From: an uncultured Anaerotruncus sp.
GTDB taxonomy: Bacteria > Bacillota_A > Clostridia > Oscillospirales > CAG-272
DNA length: 7,842 nucleotides
Assembly (NCBI GenBank): GCA_958414155.1
Contig: CATYWI010000048.1
Coordinates: 1-7,842 of the forward strand
Reading direction: 5' to 3'
The notes under the pieces were generated by a model, which was given only the letters and a program-made list of their open reading frames with translations, did not search any database and was not told the DNA's origin. Shown here piece by piece: positions 1-6,578 of the stretch. Both the position numbers and the translations under genes were made by a program. Each line of letters begins with the position of its first letter. Positions within the stretch are counted from its first letter, which is position 1.

Positions 1-2
1 CT

Positions 3-104
3 CTTACGGTGTATATCAAGCGGCTGCGGGAAAAGATCGAGGACGACCCGCAGGAGCCGCGTATTATCAAGACAGTGCGCGGGCTCGGCTATCGCGTTGA
101 CTGA
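3..104 (+). CDS. OmpR/PhoB-family response regulator, C-terminal end only
   Basis: The frame from base 3 encodes 33 residues ending at TGA 102-104; the gene begins before the window. The visible peptide runs [15 protein letters not shown], then a short linker, then [12 protein letters not shown]. This is the recognition helix and C-terminal wing hairpin of the OmpR/PhoB winged-helix DNA-binding domain, where the (V/T)xxxxxRLRxKIEDDP and TVRGxGYR motifs are very conserved. The receiver domain with its phosphoacceptor aspartate is outside the window. The gene lies 11 bases upstream of a histidine kinase on the same strand, so it is very probably the cognate regulator. By context it is the likely activator of the ABC transporter genes at 1226-4674 through the GTCAC repeat at 1163-1178; that link is inference. 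Confidence 0.9.
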   Translation, partial: LTVYIKRLREKIEDDPQEPRIIKTVRGLGYRVD

Positions 105-115
105 CGGGGAACGGT

Positions 116-1120
116 ATGAGTATTCTTAACGAGCCGGATATACGTAGGGGCATACTCACCGATATCGGCATTGGCGCCGCCGTAAGTGCGGTGAGCTTTT
201 CCTTGGGGATCGCCGCAGGAATCGCAGCGCTTGCTTCGTGCATTATATATACGGTCATACACGCAATAACGAACGTGCGCCGTTACCGGGCTATTGCACG
301 ACTCAGCAACAGTATAGACCGCATACTTCACGGTCAGGATGAAATTCTGTTTACCGACAGCCGCGAGGGCGAGCTTGCCATACTGACGAGCGAGGTGACA
401 AAAATGACCGTTCGCCTGCGCGAACAGACCGATGCGCTCGCGGCGGACAAGGTGCGCCTTACCGATGCCATTGCCGATATCTCACACCAGCTGCGCACTC
501 CGCTGACATCGATGAACCTTACGGTATCACTGCTTTCCGAGGACGGACTGTCCGATGAGCGCCGCCTGCGGCTCACGCGCGATCTGTCGCGCTCGCTGAG
601 GCGCATCGACTGGCTGATAGATGCGCTGCTTAAAATATCAAAAATAGACGCCGGAACGGTCGGTTTCAGGTCCGAGCGTGTGTCAGTAGCCGAACTTATC
701 CGTCGCGCCGCCGCTCCGCTCATGATACCCATGGAGCTTCGCGGACAGGAGATTCGGGTACATGCGGACAGCGAGGAATATACGGGAGATATGCAGTGGA
801 GCGTTGAGGCGATAGGAAATATCCTCAAAAACTGTGTCGAGCATACTCCGGAGGGTGGCAGCATAGAAATATCATCCACGGAAAATGCGCTGTTTACCGA
901 GATAGTTATTTCCGACAGCGGTGCCGGCTTCACGCCGGGCGATATACCGCATCTTTTTGAACGCTTTTACCGTGGAAAAAATGCCGATGCCGCGAGCGTG
1001 GGCATAGGTCTTGCGCTGGCGCGGACAGTGATCACGGCACAAAACGGTACCGTTGCCGCATCAAACGGCAAAAACGGCGGGGCGCAGTTCACGGTCCGCT
1101 TTTACAAAAATATAGTTTAA
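116..1120 (+). CDS. Sensor histidine kinase (two-component system, short membrane sensor)
   Basis: A 334-residue HisKA/HATPase_c kinase that should autophosphorylate on His and pass phosphate to the regulator just upstream. The ATG at 116 has GGGGA 5 bases before it and follows the regulator stop by 11 bases. Residues about 16-50 form one long hydrophobic stretch, probably two short membrane helices in a hairpin with almost no extracellular loop. Residues about 53-105 are a HAMP-like or linker region. The H-box is DISHQLRTPLTS with H124; the N-box has N235 and N239 (NILKNCVEHTP); G1 is DSGAGF at 267-272; the F-box is FERFYRG at 281-287; G2 is GIGLALA at 296-302. All catalytic boxes look intact. 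The lack of a sensor ectodomain resembles intramembrane-sensing kinases of the BceS type, which read the state of a partner ABC transporter. The ligand cannot be told from sequence. Confidence 0.93.
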   Translation: MSILNEPDIRRGILTDIGIGAAVSAVSFSLGIAAGIAALASCIIYTVIHAITNVRRYRAIARLSNSIDRILHGQDEILFTDSREGELAILTSEVTKMTVRLREQTDALAADKVRLTDAIADISHQLRTPLTSMNLTVSLLSEDGLSDERRLRLTRDLSRSLRRIDWLIDALLKISKIDAGTVGFRSERVSVAELIRRAAAPLMIPMELRGQEIRVHADSEEYTGDMQWSVEAIGNILKNCVEHTPEGGSIEISSTENALFTEIVISDSGAGFTPGDIPHLFERFYRGKNADAASVGIGLALARTVITAQNGTVAASNGKNGGAQFTVRFYKNIV

Positions 1121-1162
1121 TACGGCATATGTACAGCTCCGGCGGCATTTTCTTTTCGGAAA

Positions 1163-1178
1163 GTCACCGGAGTGTCAC
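1163..1178 (+). promoter_or_regulatory. Candidate response-regulator operator: GTCAC direct repeat
   Basis: GTCAC occurs at 1163-1167 and again at 1174-1178, an 11-base repeat period or about one helical turn. The pair spans the place where a -35 element would lie for the TATAAT at 1189-1194. OmpR/PhoB-family regulators are known to bind tandem direct repeats about 10-11 bases apart, often replacing a poor -35. The site lies between the two-component genes and the transporter they probably control. Five-base repeats can arise by chance, so the operator role is inference. Confidence 0.4.
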
Positions 1179-1185
1179 TTTTCTG

Positions 1186-1194
1186 TGCTATAAT
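1186..1194 (+). promoter_or_regulatory. Extended -10 promoter for the ABC transporter operon
   Basis: TGC followed by TATAAT (1189-1194) gives a consensus extended -10 element, 31 bases before the ATPase start codon, so transcription would begin near 1201. At 16-18 bases upstream the sequence reads around ACCGGA (1166-1171), which does not resemble TTGACA. A perfect -10 with no -35 fits an activator-dependent sigma-A promoter. The 105-base gap between the kinase and ATPase genes contains this promoter, the GTCAC repeat and the AAAGG ribosome binding site at 1212-1216; no convincing terminator was seen in it. Confidence 0.6.
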
Positions 1195-1225
1195 TACGGC
1201 TGATAAAAAAGAAAGGTCAGAATAA

Positions 1226-1918
1226 ATGGAGATCTTAAAAGTAGAACATCTTACAAAAATATACGGCAGCGGAGACGGCGAGGTAAGAGCCGTAGACGAC
1301 GTATCCTTTTCGGTGGAGAAAGGAGAATTCCTTGCAATAATCGGTCCATCCGGCTCGGGCAAATCAACGCTTCTCCACATTCTCGGCGGCGTTGACCGTC
1401 CGACAGCCGGAAAGGTCTATATGAACGGCCAGGACGTTTATGCACAGAACGAGGATCAGCTTGCTATATTCCGCCGCCGCGAGGTGGGACTTATATATCA
1501 GTTTTATAACCTTATCCCGGTGTTCGACGTAGTGGAAAACATGACGCTCCCCGTGCTAATGGACGGCAGAAGCGTAAACCGGGAGCGGCTTGAGGAGCTG
1601 CTCGGTACGCTCGGACTTACCGACAGACGCAAAAATCTGCCCAATCAGCTTTCCGGCGGTCAGCAGCAGCGTGTCTCTATCGGGAGAGCGCTCATGAACG
1701 CTCCGGCTGTCGTGCTTGCCGATGAGCCTACCGGAAATCTTGACTCCAAAAACAGTCAGGAGATAGTTGAACTGCTCAGAATGTCAAACCGCAAATACGG
1801 TCAGACGCTCATAGTTATAACGCATGACGAGAACATTGCGCTTCAGGCTGATCGGGTGATCGCGGTCGAGGACGGAAAAATAGTGCGCGACGAACGCATA
1901 AGGGAGCGGAGAATATGA
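1226..1918 (+). CDS. ABC transporter ATP-binding protein (MacB/LolD/BceA-type)
   Basis: A 230-residue cytoplasmic ATPase that would power the FtsX-like permease encoded next. The family drives mechanotransmission rather than classic transmembrane transport, in peptide resistance, lipoprotein or toxin handling. Walker A is GPSGSGKST at 40-48, the Q-loop is YQFYNL with Q92, the signature is LSGGQ at 142-146, Walker B is VVLADE at 162-167 with E167 catalytic, the D-loop region is GNLDS, and the switch histidine is H200 in ITHD. Every motif needed for ATP hydrolysis is present and the length is standard. The ATG has AAAGG 9 bases upstream. The stop codon overlaps the permease start (ATGA, 1915-1918), indicating translational coupling and a 2:1 type complex. 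The exact substrate is not determinable; antimicrobial peptide or envelope-stress response is the best guess from the adjoining two-component system. Confidence 0.95.
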   Translation: MEILKVEHLTKIYGSGDGEVRAVDDVSFSVEKGEFLAIIGPSGSGKSTLLHILGGVDRPTAGKVYMNGQDVYAQNEDQLAIFRRREVGLIYQFYNLIPVFDVVENMTLPVLMDGRSVNRERLEELLGTLGLTDRRKNLPNQLSGGQQQRVSIGRALMNAPAVVLADEPTGNLDSKNSQEIVELLRMSNRKYGQTLIVITHDENIALQADRVIAVEDGKIVRDERIRERRI

Positions 1919-4674
1919 GTATTTTTCGCAAATTCACATTAAGATCCCTGCAAAAGAATCGCGTCCGCAGTATCGTAACGGTGATGGGAATAATGCTTTC
2001 CATGGCGATGTTCACAGCCGTTATCGAGGCTGCTTACAGCGGCGTAAGGTTCCTCATACGCGCCGAGGAAAAAAAGACCGGTTCATATCATGCATATTAC
2101 AGCGGCTTGAGCGCCGATGATGTCAGAACGCTTGAAAATGCCGACGGCGTTAAAAAGACCGTCACATGGCAGCAGGTAGGCTGGGCGGATATCGGAAGTC
2201 ACAATAAATACAAGCCGTATATGCTTATCGAATCGATAGGTGAGAATCTCACCGACCTTGTAGTCGTTGACATGACAGACGGCAGACTGCCCCGGAACGG
2301 CAGTGAAATAGCTATCCCCGCACATATCAAAAGCAACGGTGGCATTGAATGGAATCTCGGAGATGTGATAACAGTAAACGTCGGTACACGTGTGATAGAC
2401 GGGGAAGGGACCGGTGATGAAAACCTGGCGCTCGTATATAATATGTCGGAGGACGATGAATTCACCGTCCTGGAATCAGTGACCGATACGACCGAAATGA
2501 GCTATACCGTTGTCGGCATATTCGAAAGACTGCCGTATAACATCGAAGCATATGACTGCCCCGGTTACACTGCGCTGACTGCGGGCGGCGGAAGAGGCGA
2601 TTACCGGGCATTCTTTACCGTAAAACAGCCCATGAAGCTTGCGGAGTTTACCGAAAGCCTTGATATCGGCGGAGGCTGCACAAGGCACCGCGACCTGCTG
2701 ATGTACTACGGCGTATCAACAAACCGCGGCGTCGTGCGTGCGCTTTACGGTATGGTGATAATTCTCGTGCTCATGATATTCTGCGGCTCGGTCTCGCTGA
2801 TCTATAATTCGTTTTCAATATCCGTCAGCGAGCGCACACGCCAGTTCGGTATGCTGAAGTCGATAGGCGCAACACGTAAGCAGCTGCGCGGTACTGTCAT
2901 ATACGAGGCGCTCGTGCTTTGTGCAATCGGTATACCGCTCGGAATGCTTGCCGGGTGCGCGGGAATAGGCATAACGCTGTGGTGCCTGCGTGATTCCTTC
3001 GGCTTCCTGCTCGGGAGCGGGGAAAACGTCAGCATGTACCTTGTAATAACGCCGTGGGGACTGCTTGCGGCGGCGCTGATATGCCTTTTTACCGCGCTCG
3101 TATCGGCATGGATCCCCGCAGGGCGCGCCATGAGACTTTCTCCGATCGATGCGCTCAGACAGTCCGAGGACATAAAGTTGCGCCGTCTCGATGTACGCAC
3201 CTCGCGCCTGACTCAAAAGCTGTTCGGCTTTGAGGGGATGATAGCGTCCAAGAATTTTGCACGCAACCGCAAAAGATCGCGTTCAACGGTAATGTCGCTC
3301 TTCCTCAGCGTCACTCTGTTTATATCCGCGTCCTCCTTCTGCTCGTATCTTACAGACACGGTAAGCGGCATAACCGGGACCTCCGAAAACAGCGTTGATA
3401 TTTCATATTTCTGCGACACGGAATCGCGTGATCCTGCGGATATCTATAAAATAATGATGAGCGCGCCCGGCGTGGACGACGGCGTGTGGCTCAGATATGC
3501 GACATTTTATCTGGATATTGATAAGTCAGATGTCAGCGGCTTTTATATCGAGCACGCGGGCGAATTTGCGGCGATAGATCAGGGCGAGAGCATAAGCATA
3601 CCGGTCACAACGATTTTTCTCGATGATGATTCATTCCGCAAGACCTGTCGCGAAAACGGCATCTCTGCGGACGGATACTTCGATGCGGCTTCTCCTAAGG
3701 CTATCATATATGACAAGCTGACGGCAGGCGTGCGTGACGCCGCTGGCTCGTCCAAGTGGTTCGGTACATCCGTAATAAAAAACGGCAGGCTTCCGCTCGT
3801 GTGCCATGTCGAATCGCGGAGAGAGATCGAGGGATACGAGTGGGACGAGACCGTGGAAGGCGCTGACGGCGGAAAGACCTACTATTATTATACGCGGGAG
3901 TACCTTAGCGAGGTCTACGGATCGGGTGGCACACCTGACCGTTCGATGGCACTCGTGCTTTCCGAGGACGAGGCTAACATCCGCGCGAGCTTTACGATCG
4001 GTGCGGAAATGAGCAAGCGCCCGCTCACCAATATCGGTTACGGCAATCTGATGCTCATATACCCCGTCTCGCTCATTAACGATGTTATAAAGGACAGCGG
4101 ATTTCCCGGATATGCATCTCTGCTGTCGCGTGCGTCATATGCATTTTCTGCAGACGATCACGCAGCGGCTTACGACGCGATGCAAAAGCTTTTGCGCGCG
4201 GACGGACTTGATCCCGGTATGCTTGTTGACGAAATGGCGGGAGTAGAGTCTGAACGCCGCATGGTGACGGTCATCAATGTATTTTCCTATGGATTCATCG
4301 TGCTGATATCCCTCATCGCCATGACAAATATGTTCAACACGATATCCACAAACATTCTCCTGCGCCGACGCGAATTTGCAATGCTCAAATCGGTGGGAAT
4401 GACGGGCGGCGGCTTCCGCAGGATGATGAACTTTGAGTGCGCAAGATACGGCATTCAGGGGCTTGCGTGGGGGCTTCCGGCTGCGGTCGCCGTGACGTTC
4501 CTGATATGGCGAAGCATCTCAAATGCATATGAGATCGGATTTTATATCCCGTGGTACAGCGTTGCCATAGCCGCAGGCAGTGTGTTTGCCGTCGTATTTG
4601 CCTCAATGATGTATTCAATGCGTATGATAAAGAAGGATAATCCCATAGATGCGCTGAAAAACGAAAATCTTTGA
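1915..4674 (+). CDS. FtsX-like ABC transporter permease with two ectodomains
   Basis: A 919-residue membrane protein, partner of the preceding ATPase. The ATG overlaps the ATPase stop and has AGGGAG 8 bases upstream. I place eight membrane helices at about 20-40, 277-299, 328-358, 377-402, 456-478, 787-809, 845-866 and 879-902. This gives two FtsX-type units (1+3 helices each), with external domains of about 236 residues (41-276) and 308 residues (479-786). The duplication is visible in paired cytoplasmic motifs: FGMLKSIGAT (311-320) matches FAMLKSVGMT (821-830), and SPIDALR (409-415) matches NPIDALK (909-915). BceB-type peptide-resistance permeases normally have ten helices and one large loop, and MacB has four helices, so this is a third arrangement within the superfamily. 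The first ectodomain is MacB periplasmic-core-like only by position; I do not recognise the second. The cargo is unknown; context suggests envelope-stress or peptide detoxification. Confidence 0.9.
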   Translation: MSIFRKFTLRSLQKNRVRSIVTVMGIMLSMAMFTAVIEAAYSGVRFLIRAEEKKTGSYHAYYSGLSADDVRTLENADGVKKTVTWQQVGWADIGSHNKYKPYMLIESIGENLTDLVVVDMTDGRLPRNGSEIAIPAHIKSNGGIEWNLGDVITVNVGTRVIDGEGTGDENLALVYNMSEDDEFTVLESVTDTTEMSYTVVGIFERLPYNIEAYDCPGYTALTAGGGRGDYRAFFTVKQPMKLAEFTESLDIGGGCTRHRDLLMYYGVSTNRGVVRALYGMVIILVLMIFCGSVSLIYNSFSISVSERTRQFGMLKSIGATRKQLRGTVIYEALVLCAIGIPLGMLAGCAGIGITLWCLRDSFGFLLGSGENVSMYLVITPWGLLAAALICLFTALVSAWIPAGRAMRLSPIDALRQSEDIKLRRLDVRTSRLTQKLFGFEGMIASKNFARNRKRSRSTVMSLFLSVTLFISASSFCSYLTDTVSGITGTSENSVDISYFCDTESRDPADIYKIMMSAPGVDDGVWLRYATFYLDIDKSDVSGFYIEHAGEFAAIDQGESISIPVTTIFLDDDSFRKTCRENGISADGYFDAASPKAIIYDKLTAGVRDAAGSSKWFGTSVIKNGRLPLVCHVESRREIEGYEWDETVEGADGGKTYYYYTREYLSEVYGSGGTPDRSMALVLSEDEANIRASFTIGAEMSKRPLTNIGYGNLMLIYPVSLINDVIKDSGFPGYASLLSRASYAFSADDHAAAYDAMQKLLRADGLDPGMLVDEMAGVESERRMVTVINVFSYGFIVLISLIAMTNMFNTISTNILLRRREFAMLKSVGMTGGGFRRMMNFECARYGIQGLAWGLPAAVAVTFLIWRSISNAYEIGFYIPWYSVAIAAGSVFAVVFASMMYSMRMIKKDNPIDALKNENL

Positions 4675-4684
4675 TGAAATGTGC

Positions 4685-4713
4685 TTGACATTGGTGCGGC
4701 GTGATGATATAAT
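4685..4713 (+). promoter_or_regulatory. Near-perfect sigma-A promoter of asnA
   Basis: TTGACA (4685-4690), a 17-base spacer, then TATAAT (4708-4713) preceded by TGA, giving exact consensus at both hexamers plus an extended -10. Transcription would start near 4720, leaving a leader of about 29 bases before the asnA ATG. That is too short for a T-box or other riboswitch. The -35 begins 10 bases after the permease stop and no terminator separates them, so readthrough from the transporter operon is possible. Confidence 0.85.
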
Positions 4714-4748
4714 TATCGCATATTTTTCAAAAAACGAGGTGATACTTC

Positions 4749-5753
4749 ATGCCGCTTATACTGCCCGAGGGCTACCGTTCGCGTCTTACCGCACGTCAGA
4801 CGCAGATCGCTATCAAAAAGGTAAAGGATTTCTTTCAGACCGATCTTGCCAATCAGCTCAATCTCCGCCGCGTTTCCGCGCCGGTGTTCGTTGATTCCGC
4901 GACCGGACTCAATGATAATCTCAACGGTGTGGAGCGTCCCGTTTCATTTGACATAAAGAACTGCACCGGGAGCTTTGAGGTCGTGCATTCGCTTGCAAAA
5001 TGGAAGCGCTTTGCGCTTAAAAAGTACGGCTTTGCTCCCGGAGAGGGACTTTATACCGATATGAACGCTATCCGCCGTGATGAGGATACCGACAATATAC
5101 ATTCGGTATTCGTCGATCAGTGGGACTGGGAAAAGGTGATACTTAAATCCGAGCGCACGCGCGAGACGCTTCACTCAACCGTGCGTTACATATACGACGC
5201 ACTGCGTCAGACCGAGAATTACATAGCCGATGACTACAACTTTATCGGTCATCTGCTCCCGCCGTCGATCACATTCGTGACCACGCGCGAGCTGGAGATG
5301 AAATACCCGTCCCTTACCCCCAAGGAGCGCGAGTACCGCGCGGCACGTGAATACGGCGCGATATTCCTTGAAGGGATAGGCGGAGCGCTTGCCTCCGGAA
5401 AGCCGCATGACGGCAGAGCGCCCGACTATGACGATTGGGAGCTGAACGGTGATATAATCGTCTACTATCCCGTGCTTGATATTGCGCTTGAGCTTTCAAG
5501 TATGGGCGTACGCGTGGATGAGGACGCTATGCGCCGCCAGCTTGATATCGCGGGCTGTCCCGAAAGAGCGGAGCTGCCTTTCCACCGCGCGTTGCTTGCG
5601 GGTGAGCTGCCGTATTCTATCGGCGGCGGTATCGGACAGTCAAGAATATGTATGTTCTTCCTCCGCAAAGCGCATATCGGCGAGGTCCAGGCATCCTGCT
5701 GGCCGGAATCGGAGACCGGAGCGTGCGAGAACGCTGGAATATTCCTGCTTTGA
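4749..5753 (+). CDS. asnA: Aspartate--ammonia ligase (asparagine synthetase A)
   Basis: A 334-residue cytoplasmic enzyme that makes asparagine from aspartate, ATP and free ammonia, releasing AMP and pyrophosphate (EC 6.3.1.1). It is structurally related to class II aminoacyl-tRNA synthetases such as AspRS. It aligns over its whole length with my memory of E. coli AsnA (330 residues). Shared blocks are HSLAKWKR (80-87), GEGLYTDMNAIRRDED (98-113), VDQWDWE (122-128), RAPDYDDW (223-230), LNGDI (232-236), ELSSMGVRVD (248-257) and the class II motif-3-like IGGGIGQSR (291-299). D56 in NDNLNG corresponds to the aspartate-binding region of the E. coli enzyme. GAGGTGAT at 4736-4743 sits 5 bases before the ATG, a near-ideal ribosome binding site that fixes the start. 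It is apparently a single-gene unit between its own promoter and a strong hairpin terminator. The function call is secure. Confidence 0.97.
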   Translation: MPLILPEGYRSRLTARQTQIAIKKVKDFFQTDLANQLNLRRVSAPVFVDSATGLNDNLNGVERPVSFDIKNCTGSFEVVHSLAKWKRFALKKYGFAPGEGLYTDMNAIRRDEDTDNIHSVFVDQWDWEKVILKSERTRETLHSTVRYIYDALRQTENYIADDYNFIGHLLPPSITFVTTRELEMKYPSLTPKEREYRAAREYGAIFLEGIGGALASGKPHDGRAPDYDDWELNGDIIVYYPVLDIALELSSMGVRVDEDAMRRQLDIAGCPERAELPFHRALLAGELPYSIGGGIGQSRICMFFLRKAHIGEVQASCWPESETGACENAGIFLL

Positions 5754-5758
5754 AATGA

Positions 5759-5806
5759 AACAACAAGCAAGGCTGAGCCGCATGCGGCTCAGCCTTGCTT
5801 GTTGTT
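5759..5806. terminator. Bidirectional terminator: perfect 48-bp palindrome
   Basis: The sequence is a perfect inverted repeat with 24-base arms centred between 5782 and 5783 (core CCGCATGCGG). As RNA it would fold into a long hairpin with a minimal loop. It begins 6 bases after the asnA stop and overlaps the last two bases of the stop codon of the minus-strand TtcA-like gene, so it serves two convergent transcripts. The upper stem is GC-rich (GGCTGAGCC) and the base is A-rich on the left and T-rich on the right (CTTGTTGTTATT). The T tract is interrupted but adequate for a rho-independent terminator in either direction. Confidence 0.88.
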
Positions 5807-6578
5807 ATTCATCTGTACTTTTATCGTCGGAGTAAACCTTTATGCCTGCCATCCTGCCGAAATCGCGGAATCCGTCTACCTCACCGCGCTGTATCGCGCC
5901 GTATATGCGGTATTTCAGCCCTCGGTTTTCGCGGTCCAGACGCGCCAGAAACTGCTTCATTTCCTCGCGCTCGGTGTGCTTGTCCGCCGGACAGGTCGAG
6001 GTCACAACGGGCAGCCCTTCTTTTTTGGCAAAGTATCGTATATCTTTTTCGGGCATGTATATCATCGGACGTATAACGGTGACATTGCTGCGCGAAAGAT
6101 AAGTGACCGGGCTGAAAACACCGATCCTGCCCTCGTAGAACAGATTGAGCATGAATGTTTCGACAACGTCGTCAAAGTGATGCCCGAGGGCGACCTTGTT
6201 GCATCCGAGCCTTGAGGCGGCGTTGTTTACCGCGCCCCGGCGCATTTTTGCGCAGAGCGAGCAGGGATTGTGTTCCTTCCGGTATTCAAACACGACCTTT
6301 GAAATATCGGAGGGGATAATGTGGTACTCAACGTCAAGACCGCGGCAGTAATCGGCAACGGGAGTAAAGTCCATTCCTTCAAGTCCCATGTCGATGCTGA
6401 TGCCGCACAGCTCGTATTTTTTCGGGTAAAAGCGGCGCATTCCCGCAAGCGCCGTCAAAAGCGTCAGCGAATCCTTGCCGCCGGAAATGCCGACGGCTAT
6501 TTTGTCGCCGTCCTCTATCATTTTATAGTCTTCGCATGCGCGGCGAATGTAGCTGAGTATTCTTTTTGTATCGCTCAT
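5805..6578 (-). CDS. TtcA-like PP-loop tRNA thiolation enzyme
   Basis: A 257-residue member of the TtcA/TilS ATP-pyrophosphatase group. TtcA adenylates cytidine 32 of certain tRNAs and replaces its oxygen with sulfur, using an Fe-S cluster. Visible here are the PP-loop SGGKDS (32-37), the cluster cysteines in CSLC (C106, C109) followed by KMRRG, the LGHHFDD block (131-137), IRPMIYMPEKDI (169-180), and a third cysteine at C196 in STCPAD. E. coli TtcA (311 residues) has the same CSLC..RRG and ALGHH.DD blocks, and its third cysteine lies at the equivalent place, so this shorter protein has the full catalytic core. TilS is less likely because TilS lacks the CxxC. The exact tRNA target in this organism is not known. 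ATG at 6578 overlaps the upstream HAD stop (ATGA, 6575-6578); GAGGAG lies a rather distant 14 bases upstream, so translational coupling is likely. Confidence 0.85.
   Translation of the reverse strand: MSDTKRILSYIRRACEDYKMIEDGDKIAVGISGGKDSLTLLTALAGMRRFYPKKYELCGISIDMGLEGMDFTPVADYCRGLDVEYHIIPSDISKVVFEYRKEHNPCSLCAKMRRGAVNNAASRLGCNKVALGHHFDDVVETFMLNLFYEGRIGVFSPVTYLSRSNVTVIRPMIYMPEKDIRYFAKKEGLPVVTSTCPADKHTEREEMKQFLARLDRENRGLKYRIYGAIQRGEVDGFRDFGRMAGIKVYSDDKSTDE

Noticed and set aside
334..933. 199-codon open frame on the minus strand inside the kinase gene
   Set aside because: It lies fully antisense to a kinase with all catalytic boxes. The translation is a low-complexity Ser/Arg-rich peptide with no motif, typical of a shadow of GC-rich coding DNA.
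1137..1172. CTCCGG ... CCGGAG inverted repeat after the kinase gene as a possible terminator
   Set aside because: The stem is only 6-7 pairs with a 24-base loop and no following T run. It is more likely chance in a promoter region.
3806..4012. 68-codon plus-strand frame inside the permease gene
   Set aside because: It overlaps the permease in another frame, where the permease reading is continuous and well supported.
4720..4748. T-box or other riboswitch controlling asnA
   Set aside because: The leader from the predicted start site is only about 29 bases, too short for any known amino-acid riboswitch.
5799..6215. 138-codon plus-strand frame starting in the terminator region
   Set aside because: It is antisense to the TtcA-like gene and shows only the mirror of its conserved codons.
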